Of a DNA stretch of 44,777 nt, positions 15,342 to 22,144 are shown one piece after another. Within the stretch, counting starts at the first letter, position 1. The number at the start of each line of letters is the position of its first letter. The notes below the pieces were generated by a model. It did no database searches and was not told where the DNA came from. It worked only from the letters and a program-made list of their open reading frames with translations. The stretch lies in IMG/VR virus record IMGVR_UViG_3300044833_000046, positions 1-44,777 of that record; one strand, 5' to 3'. This stretch comes from a virus. Position numbers and translations under genes: made by a program.

Positions 15342-15951
15342 ATTGAAAAACGTTCGGATCGCCTTTATCGATTCGCTCATCGGTGCGGCTAAAGACTACC
15401 AAGACAATGGGCGTTTCCGCCACAGTGCGACGTTCCTTGTCGCGCCGGGCAGCGAGAACGACAAGGCGATCGAAGCGGCGTTTAAGACCGAAGCCGCAGC
15501 GATGTGGCCGAAGAAAGCGCAAGCGATGATCGACGAGTTCAAGCCGCAAGGTAACAAGTGCTGCTACCAGAAGGGCGACACGAAAGAGTACGACGGGTTC
15601 GAAGGGATGATGGTGCTCGCCGGCCACCGTCAAGTAAAAGACGGACGTCCGATGTTGTTCGATAACGTCGGCTACGTGGACCCTGAAGACGGCAAAACGA
15701 AACCCAAGAAGCTGATGGGCTCCGACGGCAAGTTCTATCCGGGCAAGGAAGGCCGCATTTACGCCGGCAGCTACGTGAACGCCACCGTTGAGATCTACGC
15801 ACAAGGCGCCCCCAATCCCGGCCTGCGTTGTGGCCTGATCGCGGTCCAGTACCACGGCGAAGGCGATTCGTTCGGCGGCGCATCGAAGCCCAAGGATGAA
15901 GACTTCGAAGTCATCGACGCCCCGGAAATGGCCGAAGACGACATCAGCTAA
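15325..15951 (+). CDS. Single-stranded DNA-binding protein, DUF2815/Enc34-like
   Basis: This encodes 208 residues. It starts with KVKLKNVRIAF and continues with GRFRHSATFLVAPGS, KPQGNKCCYQKGD, MMVLAGHRQV and RIYAGSYVNATVEIY. This is the OB-fold pattern of the DUF2815/Enc34 ssDNA-binding family, related in fold to T7 gp2.5. The C-terminus is acidic (APEMAEDDIS), as expected for SSBs that recruit partners through the tail. It sits in the DUF2800-polymerase cassette and probably coats ssDNA for the phage polymerase. A UUCG-capped hairpin follows the stop. Confidence 0.9.
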   Translation: MSTKVKLKNVRIAFIDSLIGAAKDYQDNGRFRHSATFLVAPGSENDKAIEAAFKTEAAAMWPKKAQAMIDEFKPQGNKCCYQKGDTKEYDGFEGMMVLAGHRQVKDGRPMLFDNVGYVDPEDGKTKPKKLMGSDGKFYPGKEGRIYAGSYVNATVEIYAQGAPNPGLRCGLIAVQYHGEGDSFGGASKPKDEDFEVIDAPEMAEDDIS

Positions 15952-15958
15952 GCATCAC

Positions 15959-15977
15959 GGCGCCTTCGGGCGCTTGT
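15959..15977 (+). terminator. UUCG hairpin after the SSB gene, weak terminator candidate
   Basis: GCGCC (15960-15964) pairs with GGCGC (15969-15973) around a TTCG tetraloop, with one extra G-U pair, followed by TTGT. The tetraloop makes the hairpin stable but there is no real U tract, so it may protect or attenuate the SSB message more than end it. Confidence 0.4.
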
Positions 15978-16007
15978 AACGAACCCCGAAACTCTTAAGG
16001 TAAAAAC

Positions 16008-16823
16008 ATGGCCCGCATCAGATCCAAAATTTCAGGCGACGTCTTCGAAGCGCTCGCCGTCGACTTCGCCAATGAAGCCGACTTCGAAGTGGTCGACCCG
16101 AGCACGCCGATTACCATCCCAAACGCTGGCGCCACGTCTGCCCAAGCAGCTACGGCCGACACGTCTGGTACGACCGTTGGTACCGTCGATACGCCCTCAG
16201 CGACGAGCACGGACCCGGCGGTTGACGTCCCAAACGTTGCGTCGTCGACCTCATCTTCGGCGGAATCTGTTGCCACCGAGCTTGGATCGACGAGCACGGA
16301 CAGCCCCGCATCGAGTACATCGACCCCGCCAGTATTCGACACCCCCTCAGACCTGACTATCGCTGCGCCGGTTGTGGATACGTCTACCGAAGCTACCCCG
16401 ACTACGCCGAGCACCACTGCGGCTGACCTGGGAAACGTCGTTGCCGTCACCGCCCCTTCGGCGTCTGCTACGCCTGCGAGTGCCGACAGTTCCGTGGTGG
16501 CTGACCCAAACGCCGGCGCGGTGCCGGATACGACCCTGTCTGGTTCGACGAGTGCGGCGGCTGACCCGGGAAACGTAGTTGCCGGCACGGACTTGGACCC
16601 CGCTGCTGGCTCTGCATCAACGCCATCCGCTACGACCTCGCCCGCCTCTTCGGCGAGCGCTAGCCTGACCACACCGGCCAAGCACATCGTCGCAACGCAA
16701 CTCGAGGCCGACATCCTGTTCGCGGTCGCGCAGCTCGTGACGCCGACCGACAGCATCAAGCACGCGGCCGATGCGTTCTTCGCGATGGTCAATTCGCAGA
16801 TCGACGTCGAAGCGGCAAGCTAA
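16008..16823 (+). CDS. Ser/Thr/Ala/Pro-rich protein with a long disordered middle, unknown
   Basis: This encodes 271 residues. About 35 ordered N-terminal residues (MARIRSKISGDVFEALAVDF) and about 55 C-terminal residues (HIVATQLEADILFAVAQLVT onward) flank roughly 180 residues of Ser/Thr/Ala/Pro/Asp low complexity. Within it, blocks such as ADLGNVVAVTAPSA and ADPGNVVAGTDLDPA are imperfect duplications that are also visible in the DNA (near 16420 and 16559). No family is recognised. Two small domains joined by a long flexible tether could bridge replication proteins, for example the SSB encoded just upstream. An AAGG ribosome site precedes ATG 16008. Confidence 0.65.
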   Translation: MARIRSKISGDVFEALAVDFANEADFEVVDPSTPITIPNAGATSAQAATADTSGTTVGTVDTPSATSTDPAVDVPNVASSTSSSAESVATELGSTSTDSPASSTSTPPVFDTPSDLTIAAPVVDTSTEATPTTPSTTAADLGNVVAVTAPSASATPASADSSVVADPNAGAVPDTTLSGSTSAAADPGNVVAGTDLDPAAGSASTPSATTSPASSASASLTTPAKHIVATQLEADILFAVAQLVTPTDSIKHAADAFFAMVNSQIDVEAAS

Positions 16824-17076
16824 AGAAGGGTTCGGAACCGGTCACGCGGCGGTCGGCGCCGCAGAACATACCCGGATCGGTTCCACCGAATACAGCGGGA
16901 CGGCCACTCCAAGTTGTGACCCGGCGCACAGCACTAAGTCTTTACTTGCTACCCGTCAGTGCCCGCGCGAACGTTTTTCACGCTGGCGGCGTGCATAAAT
17001 CGGGGCCGTTAGACATTGACCGAAAAGTTTAGACACGCCGGATTTACCCAACTCAGTAGTACTAAGGGGTCACATC
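16824..17076 (+). other. Non-coding gap with a long-range inverted repeat
   Basis: There is no convincing gene in these 253 bases. GGAACCG (16834-16840) is inverted as CGGTTCC (16878-16884), enclosing several GC-rich inverted segments. A TTGACC (near 17018) without a clear -10 could be a remnant promoter. The stretch ends in an AAGGGG ribosome site for the small membrane protein at 17077. Confidence 0.4.
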
Positions 17077-17226
17077 ATGATTGTCTTCGAAATTATGCTC
17101 GCAGTTCTCGTTGGGAATATCTCCGGCATTGCGGGCGGTTTCATGGCGCGTAATGCTATCGGCGTCGTGGCGTTCGCGGTGATGGGCTTCGTGATCGCTG
17201 GCTTGATTGAGATGGTGGTTGCGTGA
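17077..17226 (+). CDS. Small two-TM membrane protein
   Basis: This encodes 49 residues, preceded by an AAGGGG Shine-Dalgarno. It is almost wholly hydrophobic, with two glycine-rich transmembrane segments separated by MARN (GNISGIAGGF region, then GVVAFAVMGFVIAGL). The stop overlaps the next start as GTGA. Its function is unknown. Small phage membrane proteins in early operons are sometimes host-takeover or exclusion factors, but nothing here is specific. Confidence 0.65.
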   Translation: MIVFEIMLAVLVGNISGIAGGFMARNAIGVVAFAVMGFVIAGLIEMVVA

Positions 17227-17861
17227 CTCGCTTCAACGTCCGGTGCAGCAAGGAAACGTGCAAGCTGCGCTACGTCTTCGACCGTCACCCGGACGACTAC
17301 AAAATCCCGCGCAAGTGTAATAAGTGCGGCGGGACAAAATTTCGCGTTATCAAAAACATGGCGAAGGATCGCGGAGCTTATGAGCACTGCTTATGCACGG
17401 GATACGCATGGTGTGGAGTTGGACCCCGCAGTGGCATGCCTAGCGGTCAACCACCGCACAGACGCGGTTCGCCAGGGTGTTTCTTCGATCGCGACGGCAC
17501 GCAGCGCGAGCACGATGAGTTCGACCGGTCAGCTTACTCTTGCCCTCACGACGGGATACCACGTTGGCCCGCTGTTTATTGTTCAGAAGCGACGCGCCCC
17601 TGTTATTCACGGTGGCACCTCGGGTGGGAAGCGACGGCGCGCTCGCGAGCGCAGGAACACGCCGAAGTGGGCAGACCTGGCGGCGATCCGTGCGATGTAC
17701 CGGGAAGCAGCCCGACTGACGAAGACGACGGGCGAGATGCATGTGGTCGACCACATCGTGCCGCTGGACGGGAAGCTAGTCTGCGGCCTGCACTGGCACG
17801 TGAACATGGAAGTGATGCACTGGCTACCGAACGCGAAGAAGGGTTGGGGCACTTGGCCTGA
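17223..17861 (+). CDS. Zinc-ribbon phage protein with an out-of-frame C-terminal overlap
   Basis: The frame is 212 residues from GTG 17223. Residues 1-45 carry two Cys pairs (C8/C13 and C32/C35, the latter CNKCGG) and a HPDDYKIPRKC core. Residues 55-102 carry CLCTGYAW, PPHRRGSPGC and DGTQREHDEFD, the pattern of small zinc-binding phage proteins that lie just upstream of HNH endonuclease genes. In that family the protein usually ends soon after the last motif. Here the frame stays open for about 110 more residues through the HNH gene, and that stretch looks like out-of-frame translation (Arg/Pro/Gly/Ser-rich). Either the normal stop was lost or the protein really carries this tail. A DNA- or RNA-binding accessory role is inferred. 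Confidence 0.65.
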   Translation: MTRFNVRCSKETCKLRYVFDRHPDDYKIPRKCNKCGGTKFRVIKNMAKDRGAYEHCLCTGYAWCGVGPRSGMPSGQPPHRRGSPGCFFDRDGTQREHDEFDRSAYSCPHDGIPRWPAVYCSEATRPCYSRWHLGWEATARSRAQEHAEVGRPGGDPCDVPGSSPTDEDDGRDACGRPHRAAGREASLRPALAREHGSDALATEREEGLGHLA

Positions 17862-17892
17862 CATGCCGTTCGAACAATTGGAGTTGCTGTGA
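17515..17892 (+). CDS. HNH endonuclease
   Basis: This encodes 125 residues from ATG 17515. An in-frame ATG at 17380 with a GGAG site would give 170 residues, but the added part is out-of-frame coding for the zinc-ribbon gene and does not resemble the family. The HNH core is clear: MHVVDHIVPLDGKLVCGLHW, then HVNMEV, with the Asp-His pair of the first strand, the Asn in the middle and a terminal N-x-K-K-G (NAKKGW). It begins with a basic region (KRRRARERRNTPKWADLAAI). Such free-standing HNH enzymes in phage replication operons may be homing nucleases or packaging or recombination aids. It overlaps the zinc-ribbon frame by 347 bases and couples to the next gene through GTGA. Confidence 0.82.
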   Translation: MSSTGQLTLALTTGYHVGPLFIVQKRRAPVIHGGTSGGKRRRARERRNTPKWADLAAIRAMYREAARLTKTTGEMHVVDHIVPLDGKLVCGLHWHVNMEVMHWLPNAKKGWGTWPDMPFEQLELL

Positions 17893-18110
17893 TCCACTAC
17901 TTTCCCGTCCAAGAGGCTGACGGCTCGTGGTCTGTTGCCTACGTCCGCCCGACGCGCTTCGAAACGCTCATCGTATTGCAGTGTCGGCAAGAACAAACGG
18001 CGCGTGAGCAAGCCGCGCAAATGAATCTCGACGCCGTGAACCAAGTCACAAAGCCCTACACCCCTGGTGAGTTCGTTGCTATTCGCGGGTTCTACGGTAA
18101 CGACGAATGA
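17889..18110 (+). CDS. Hypothetical small protein before the DNA polymerase
   Basis: This encodes 73 residues from GTG 17889 (GTGA overlap with the HNH stop), ending in ATGA overlap with the polymerase gene. It is mostly beta-like in the first half (MIHYFPVQEADGSWSVAYVR) and then helical (QEQTAREQAAQMNLDAVNQV). No family is recognised. Tight coupling on both sides supports expression with the polymerase. Confidence 0.6.
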   Translation: MIHYFPVQEADGSWSVAYVRPTRFETLIVLQCRQEQTAREQAAQMNLDAVNQVTKPYTPGEFVAIRGFYGNDE

Positions 18111-20269
18111 AACTCTGGCTTGATTCAGAAACCTTCAGCCCTACCCCGCTTAAGTCGGGTACTCATATATACGCCGAGCCCGTCGAGATCATGCTCGTCA
18201 CGTACGCCGTTGACGACGGTGAAGTGCAGGCGTGGGATCGTACGGCGGGCGAGCCGATGCCGGGCGATCTCGACATGGCGATCGACGAGGCCGACGAGTA
18301 TTGGTGGCAAAACGGAAACATGTTCGACTACACCGTCATGCGCCACGACATGCCCGAACTGCTCGCGCGCATGCCGACTGTGAAGTGGCGCGATACGATG
18401 CTGCAAGCGTACGAACACAGCTTGCCGGGCGCTTTGGATCTGCTTTGCCAGATCTTCAACGTGCCGCAGGACCAGGCCAAAGACAAACGCGGCATGGCGC
18501 TGATCCGCCTATTCTGCATGCCCCGCCCGGTCAACATGGAACTGCGCCGCGCCACGCGGCTGACACATCCTGTCGAGTGGGCTGAGTTCGTCGACTACGC
18601 GAAGTCAGACATTCGCGCGATGCGAGCCGTCCACGCGAAAATCCCCAAATGGAATTACCCCAATAACAAATCCGAACTTGCGCTATCGCATCTCGACATA
18701 GGTATCAATCAACGCGGCATGCAGATGGACGTCGAGTTGGCCGAAGCCGCCGTGCGGGCGATTGCCATCACACAGAAGGAACTCGCCGCGCGCACGGTGG
18801 AGCTCACCGATGGCGAAGTGCAGAAGGCCACGCAGCGCGACAAGATGCTCAAGCACTTGCTCGCCGAGTACGGCGTCGACTTGCCGGACATGAAGAAGTC
18901 GACGCTCGAGCGCCGCATTCTCGACCCCGATCTGCCGGACGCTTTGCGCGAACTGCTCGCGATCCGGCTCGAAGCCACGATGACCAGCACGTCGAAATAC
19001 AAAACGCTGCTGCGTGGCGTGTCCTCAGACGGCCGGCTGCGCGGGCTGATGCAGTTCTGCGGCGCCAACCGCACGGGCCGCGTGGCGCACCGCCTGTATC
19101 AGCCGGGCAACATGCCACGACCGAACGTGCCGCTGATCCTGAAAGAGTTGGGGCTTAAGAAGCTCGGTGACGGCGACATGCAGCGATACGTCGACATGGG
19201 TGTCGCGGCGCTCAAAACTGATTGCGCCGACCTGATTTTCAGTAATGTCATGGGCCTGACGTCCAACGTGATCCGCGGCTCGATCGTCGCACCGCCGGGT
19301 AAAAAGCTGGTGGTGTCCGACTTGTCGAACATCGAAGGCCGGGTCGCGGCCTGGTTGTCGGGCGAAGACTGGAAGCTGCAAGCGTTCCGCGATTACGACA
19401 CGATCATCGGCCACAAGCCGGACGGCGAGCCGATCCGCAAAGGGCTTGACCTGTACGTCCTGGCGTATGCGCGCTCGTTCGGCGTCGATCCGGCAACCGT
19501 CGACAAGGTGATGCGACAGCTCGGCAAGGTGCAGGAACTCGCGCTTGCATATGAAGGCGGCGTCGGCGCGTTCGTCACGTTCACGCTGACCTACAAGATG
19601 GAACTCGATCTCATTCGTGCGGCCGTGTTCGCGGCGCTCGATACGATCGACCCCGAGATCGTGCGCGAGGCCCGTAACGCGTGGGAGTGGTTCCTTAAAA
19701 AGAAACGCACGCTCGGGCTTGAGCAAGACGTCTTTATCGCGTGCGACATTCTGAAACGCACGTGGCGCCGCGCGCACCCGGCCACGTCAAGCTACTGGCC
19801 CGAACTGAAAGCCGCAGCCGTGCGCGCGATCTGCTCGCCGGGCACGACGGTTCATTGCCGGCGCATCATTTTGCGGCGCGATGGCAACTGGCTGCGAGTG
19901 CAAATGCCAAGCGGCCGGCAGCTTTGCTATATCGCGCCGAAGGTGAGCGACGACGGCGAACTGTCGTACATGGGCGTGAATCCTTACTCACGCAAATGGC
20001 AACGCGTTAAGACCTACGGCGGCAAGTTGTTTGAGAACTTGTGCCAGGCAGTTGCCCGCGACGTGCTGTTCGAATCCATGCCGCGCGCTGAAGCCGCCGG
20101 CTACGAGATCGTGCTGTCGGTGCACGACGAGCTCGTGACCGAAACCCCGGATCGAGAAGAGTTCAGCGAGCGCCAACTGTCGGAAATCATCGCGACGATT
20201 CCGCCTTGGGCAACGGGCTTGCCGCTGTCGGCTGCGGGCTTTGAAGGCGACCGGTACAAAAAAGAATAA
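18107..20269 (+). CDS. Family A DNA polymerase (phage type) with 3'-5' exonuclease domain
   Basis: This encodes 720 residues. The N-terminal exonuclease domain begins at once with LWLDSETFS (D6 and E8, the DxE metal site), with further acids in 'WWQNGNMFDY' and YAKSDIRAM. The polymerase domain carries motif A VVSDLSNIEGRVAAWL near 403-418, a motif B-like KVQELALAYEGGVGAF (470s) and motif C LSVHDELVTE near 670-680. Length and motif wording match the phage polymerases that travel with DUF2800 and DUF2815 genes. It should copy phage DNA with the primase-helicase encoded on the opposite strand. Operator-like sites lie directly downstream (20280-20319). Confidence 0.95.
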   Translation: MKLWLDSETFSPTPLKSGTHIYAEPVEIMLVTYAVDDGEVQAWDRTAGEPMPGDLDMAIDEADEYWWQNGNMFDYTVMRHDMPELLARMPTVKWRDTMLQAYEHSLPGALDLLCQIFNVPQDQAKDKRGMALIRLFCMPRPVNMELRRATRLTHPVEWAEFVDYAKSDIRAMRAVHAKIPKWNYPNNKSELALSHLDIGINQRGMQMDVELAEAAVRAIAITQKELAARTVELTDGEVQKATQRDKMLKHLLAEYGVDLPDMKKSTLERRILDPDLPDALRELLAIRLEATMTSTSKYKTLLRGVSSDGRLRGLMQFCGANRTGRVAHRLYQPGNMPRPNVPLILKELGLKKLGDGDMQRYVDMGVAALKTDCADLIFSNVMGLTSNVIRGSIVAPPGKKLVVSDLSNIEGRVAAWLSGEDWKLQAFRDYDTIIGHKPDGEPIRKGLDLYVLAYARSFGVDPATVDKVMRQLGKVQELALAYEGGVGAFVTFTLTYKMELDLIRAAVFAALDTIDPEIVREARNAWEWFLKKKRTLGLEQDVFIACDILKRTWRRAHPATSSYWPELKAAAVRAICSPGTTVHCRRIILRRDGNWLRVQMPSGRQLCYIAPKVSDDGELSYMGVNPYSRKWQRVKTYGGKLFENLCQAVARDVLFESMPRAEAAGYEIVLSVHDELVTETPDREEFSERQLSEIIATIPPWATGLPLSAAGFEGDRYKKE

Positions 20270-20276
20270 AAAGTGC

Positions 20277-20319
20277 TTGTACGGAAAAACCGGACGGAGT
20301 AATGTACGGATATTCCTTA
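20277..20319 (+). promoter_or_regulatory. Operator-like sites and possible internal promoter after the polymerase gene
   Basis: TACGGATATTCCTTA (20305-20319) matches the perfect operator dyad upstream of the replication operon in 13 of 15 positions. A weaker copy, TACGGAAAAACCGGA, lies at 20280-20294. A poor -35 (TTGTAC, 20277-20282) and -10 (TAATGT, 20300-20305) would fit between and within them. This suggests a third CI/Cro-controlled start point, feeding the small genes, VRR-NUC, integrase and rtcB. Confidence 0.5.
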
Positions 20320-20336
20320 CTAAACCCGAGACAAAA

Positions 20337-20441
20337 ATGATCCTCACCTACGTAGCCCGCTGGACGATGCACGACGTCTGCCGGCTTACCCACAGCATGC
20401 GCGCCACGATTTGGGTGCGCTTACTTCGAGTTCAGTCATGA
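20337..20441 (+). CDS. Very small basic protein (34 residues)
   Basis: It runs from ATG 20337 to a TGA that overlaps the next start as ATGA, giving a short, Arg-rich, partly hydrophobic peptide (MILTYVARWTMHDVCRLTHS, then a hydrophobic Arg-rich end). It is the first reading frame after the putative internal promoter. The stop-start overlap is the main argument for translation, perhaps as a leader that couples the following gene. No homologue is recognised. Confidence 0.4.
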   Translation: MILTYVARWTMHDVCRLTHSMRATIWVRLLRVQS

Positions 20442-20773
20442 ACAAGCACATAGAAAAAGCGCAGCGGAAATTGGTGTGCGCGCAAGAGGCACTAGCGCAA
20501 ACGGTACGTGAGATTGTTTTAGCGTGCGCACACCAACACGTAGCGGAGTGCACCGATATGGATGGATCGGAATGGCGCGTATGCCTCGATTGCGGCTTAA
20601 CGGATGAGGGATGGGGCTGCGGATACCAAGTACTCACGCCTGCGCGGGAGCACATCGGTCGCATTTCGCGCGACAAGTTGCTGAACATCCGAACTGCATC
20701 GTTGTGGCAGCGGAACTATGGGCGTCCGCTTCACGCTCAGATTGAAGATTTTCTTGGGATAAAAGGAAAATAA
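20438..20773 (+). CDS. Small zinc-binding-type phage protein, unknown
   Basis: This encodes 111 residues from ATG 20438. A helical N-terminus (HIEKAQRKLVCAQEALAQTV) precedes a likely zinc site built from C-x-H-x-H (CAHQH), then RVCLDCGLTDEGWGCGYQVL, a pattern (RVC-x2-CGL-x-E-x-GWG-x-GY) seen in several small phage proteins of unknown function. An in-frame TTG or GTG upstream is not needed because ATG overlaps the previous stop. A nucleic-acid-related role is a guess from the zinc-ribbon look. Confidence 0.65.
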   Translation: MNKHIEKAQRKLVCAQEALAQTVREIVLACAHQHVAECTDMDGSEWRVCLDCGLTDEGWGCGYQVLTPAREHIGRISRDKLLNIRTASLWQRNYGRPLHAQIEDFLGIKGK

Positions 20774-20776
20774 ATC

Positions 20777-20953
20777 ATGAAAACCACTCTCAACCGTTGG
20801 CTGCTGACCCGCCGCCTTCGCGCCATCAAGCGCGATATCGATTACCTGTATCAGGTGCGGCGCGAAACCGTGCGGCGTGAGTCGGCGCTGAAGTACAAAG
20901 CCGACAAGATCAGTTGCGCGCTGATGGCTTTGGAGTTCAGTCGCCATGGTTGA
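20777..20953 (+). CDS. Small basic helical protein (58 residues)
   Basis: It starts at ATG 20777, three bases after the previous stop, with AAGGAAAATAAATC as ribosome site. It is highly basic and helical (RRLRAIKRDIDYLYQVRRET). No family is recognised. It overlaps the next small frame by eight bases. It could bind nucleic acid. Confidence 0.5.
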   Translation: MKTTLNRWLLTRRLRAIKRDIDYLYQVRRETVRRESALKYKADKISCALMALEFSRHG

Positions 20954-21050
20954 CGCCCTCATTTACGCGGTGGGCGTCCTTTCGGTGTTCGTGGTTTGCC
21001 TGCTCGCCGACATAGAACGTCTCAAGCGCGAGTTGAATCGTCGTGCTTGA
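20946..21050 (+). CDS. Single-TM micro-protein (34 residues)
   Basis: It begins at ATG 20946 inside the end of the previous gene and ends at 21050 inside the first codons of the VRR-NUC gene. It has one N-terminal transmembrane helix (ALIYAVGVLSVFVVCLLADI) and a short basic tail. Overlaps on both sides support it as part of the coupled string. No function can be assigned. Confidence 0.45.
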   Translation: MVDALIYAVGVLSVFVVCLLADIERLKRELNRRA

Positions 21051-21321
21051 ACGCACCGTCGAAGAACACTTCGTATCGCGCGCCAAGCACTACGGCGGCG
21101 AGCAACGCAAGATCCGTTACATCGGCCGCAAGGACGCGACGGATCGGGTGCTCGTGCTGTGCGGTCAAGTGTTCTTCGTCGAACTGAAACGCCCAAAGGG
21201 CAAACCCCGAGCCAGTCAGGTTCGCGAACACGAACGCCTGCGCGCTGTCGGTGCGGACGTTCGTGTGCTCGACACCATTGAAGCGGTCGACGCGTTTTTC
21301 CAAGAGGTTGCATTGCTATGA
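21043..21321 (+). CDS. VRR-NUC domain nuclease
   Basis: This encodes 92 residues, a stand-alone VRR-NUC (PD-(D/E)XK superfamily) typical of phages. It starts at GTG 21043 (LERTVEEHFVSRAKHYGGEQ). Active-site residues appear as Glu in the first helix, Asp in GRKDATDRV, and VELKRPKGKPRASQVREHER, containing the E-x-K and the conserved Gln. Such enzymes act on branched or structured DNA in replication and recombination. It sits in the usual cassette with the polymerase upstream and the SNF2 helicase downstream, although here integrase, rtcB and attP are interposed. Confidence 0.9.
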   Translation: MLERTVEEHFVSRAKHYGGEQRKIRYIGRKDATDRVLVLCGQVFFVELKRPKGKPRASQVREHERLRAVGADVRVLDTIEAVDAFFQEVALL

Positions 21322-21551
21322 ACAGACACCATGAATCTATCGGCGCCCGCATCCGCCGGTTGCGCAAGGAAATGGAACTGACGCAGGTTGAGTTTTCCGG
21401 GATTATCGGCTGTCGGAAAAACAACATTGGGTTGATCGAAACCAACCGTTCAATCCCCGGACTCATGCTGGCTATCGAAATCGCAAAGGCGTGCGAGGTC
21501 TCGATCGATTACTTGTGTTGCCTATCTGACGACCCGGAGATACGCGCATGA
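21318..21551 (+). CDS. XRE-family HTH regulator
   Basis: This encodes 77 residues with a complete XRE/Cro-type HTH: GARIRRLRKEMELTQVEFSG, IIGCRKNNIGLIETNRSIPG, then a final helix ending SIDYLCCLSD. It overlaps the VRR-NUC stop (ATGA). It differs from CI and from the divergent Cro, so it is a third regulator, placed to be made early or with integrase. Control of int-rtcB or antagonism of CI are reasonable hypotheses; the sequence alone does not choose. Confidence 0.85.
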   Translation: MNRHHESIGARIRRLRKEMELTQVEFSGIIGCRKNNIGLIETNRSIPGLMLAIEIAKACEVSIDYLCCLSDDPEIRA

Positions 21552-21679
21552 ACCGCTACGACCCGATCACGATGGAAGACGTCTCGGACGCCGACACGTT
21601 GCTGTACATTATCCGCCTGGGCCTGGGCATGCTCACGCTGTGCGTTATCGGTCTCGGAATCCTGTTGGGGTTCTTATGA
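21548..21679 (+). CDS. Small single-TM protein (43 residues)
   Basis: It starts at ATG 21548 in overlap with the HTH gene and ends at 21679 in ATGA overlap with the next gene. A polar N-terminus (MNRYDPITMEDVSDADTLLY) precedes one C-terminal transmembrane helix (GLGMLTLCVIGLGILLGFL). No family is recognised. The coupling at both ends is the evidence for it. Confidence 0.55.
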   Translation: MNRYDPITMEDVSDADTLLYIIRLGLGMLTLCVIGLGILLGFL

Positions 21680-21903
21680 ACGACCGCCTGATGTCGCCGG
21701 TCGACCTGATCGATACCACCGGCAAGACTCGCTACACCGCGCAAGCCGAATGGTTTAAACGCACGTTCGGCTGCGAGCCGGCGCGCGGCGCTGGCGGTAG
21801 ACTGATTGTGACTTGGGCCACGTTCGAAGCATTGAGCGCGAAGAAAAACGGGCTTTCCGTTGGCGTCGAAGATGCCGGGAAAGTCGAACTGTGTTTCGAT
21901 TGA
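21676..21903 (+). CDS. DUF4224-like small protein
   Basis: This encodes 75 residues from ATG 21676. The layout MSPVDLIDTTGKTRYTAQAE, WFKRTFGCEP, then GRLIVTWATFEAL, is that of the DUF4224 family, small proteins (LTG-x-Q-x2-L-x5-G-x9-GR-x2-V pattern) found in many phages, often next to integrase genes. Some small proteins in that position act as excisionase or recombination directionality factors. The integrase lies two genes downstream, so a directionality role is a fair hypothesis. Confidence 0.7.
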   Translation: MNDRLMSPVDLIDTTGKTRYTAQAEWFKRTFGCEPARGAGGRLIVTWATFEALSAKKNGLSVGVEDAGKVELCFD

Positions 21904-21907
21904 GATC

Positions 21908-22144
21908 ATGGAACCATTCGTCGTAAGAAATTACACAGGCGAAGACCGCCCGACCATAAAAGGCAACGGCTTCGACGGTTTAGAAATCGGCGAAGATCGG
22001 GAAGAAGCCGAGCGCTTCGTGGCGCTTGTGAATCGCGCCATAGCTGCGCTTCGGGAGTTGGACGACGCTGTTCGCTGTAACCAGTCTGATCGCGTGCTCG
22101 ACGCGCTGTTCGCCGCTGAAGAACTGCTCGGCATCGCCCCATGA
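21908..22144 (+). CDS. Hypothetical acidic protein before integrase
   Basis: This encodes 78 residues from ATG 21908 (GAG ribosome element 4-6 bases upstream). Longer in-frame starts overlap the preceding gene and are rejected. A short beta-like opening (MEPFVVRNYTGEDRPTIKGN) leads to an acidic helical half (DREEAERFVALVNRAIAALR). The stop overlaps the integrase start (ATGA). No family is recognised. Position makes it another excisionase candidate. Confidence 0.6.
   Translation: MEPFVVRNYTGEDRPTIKGNGFDGLEIGEDREEAERFVALVNRAIAALRELDDAVRCNQSDRVLDALFAAEELLGIAP

Noticed and set aside
17380-17514. A longer HNH protein beginning at ATG 17380
   Set aside because: A GGAG site exists, but the extra 45 residues are the alternate phase of the conserved zinc-ribbon motifs and do not resemble HNH N-termini. 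I keep it as a possible alternative only.
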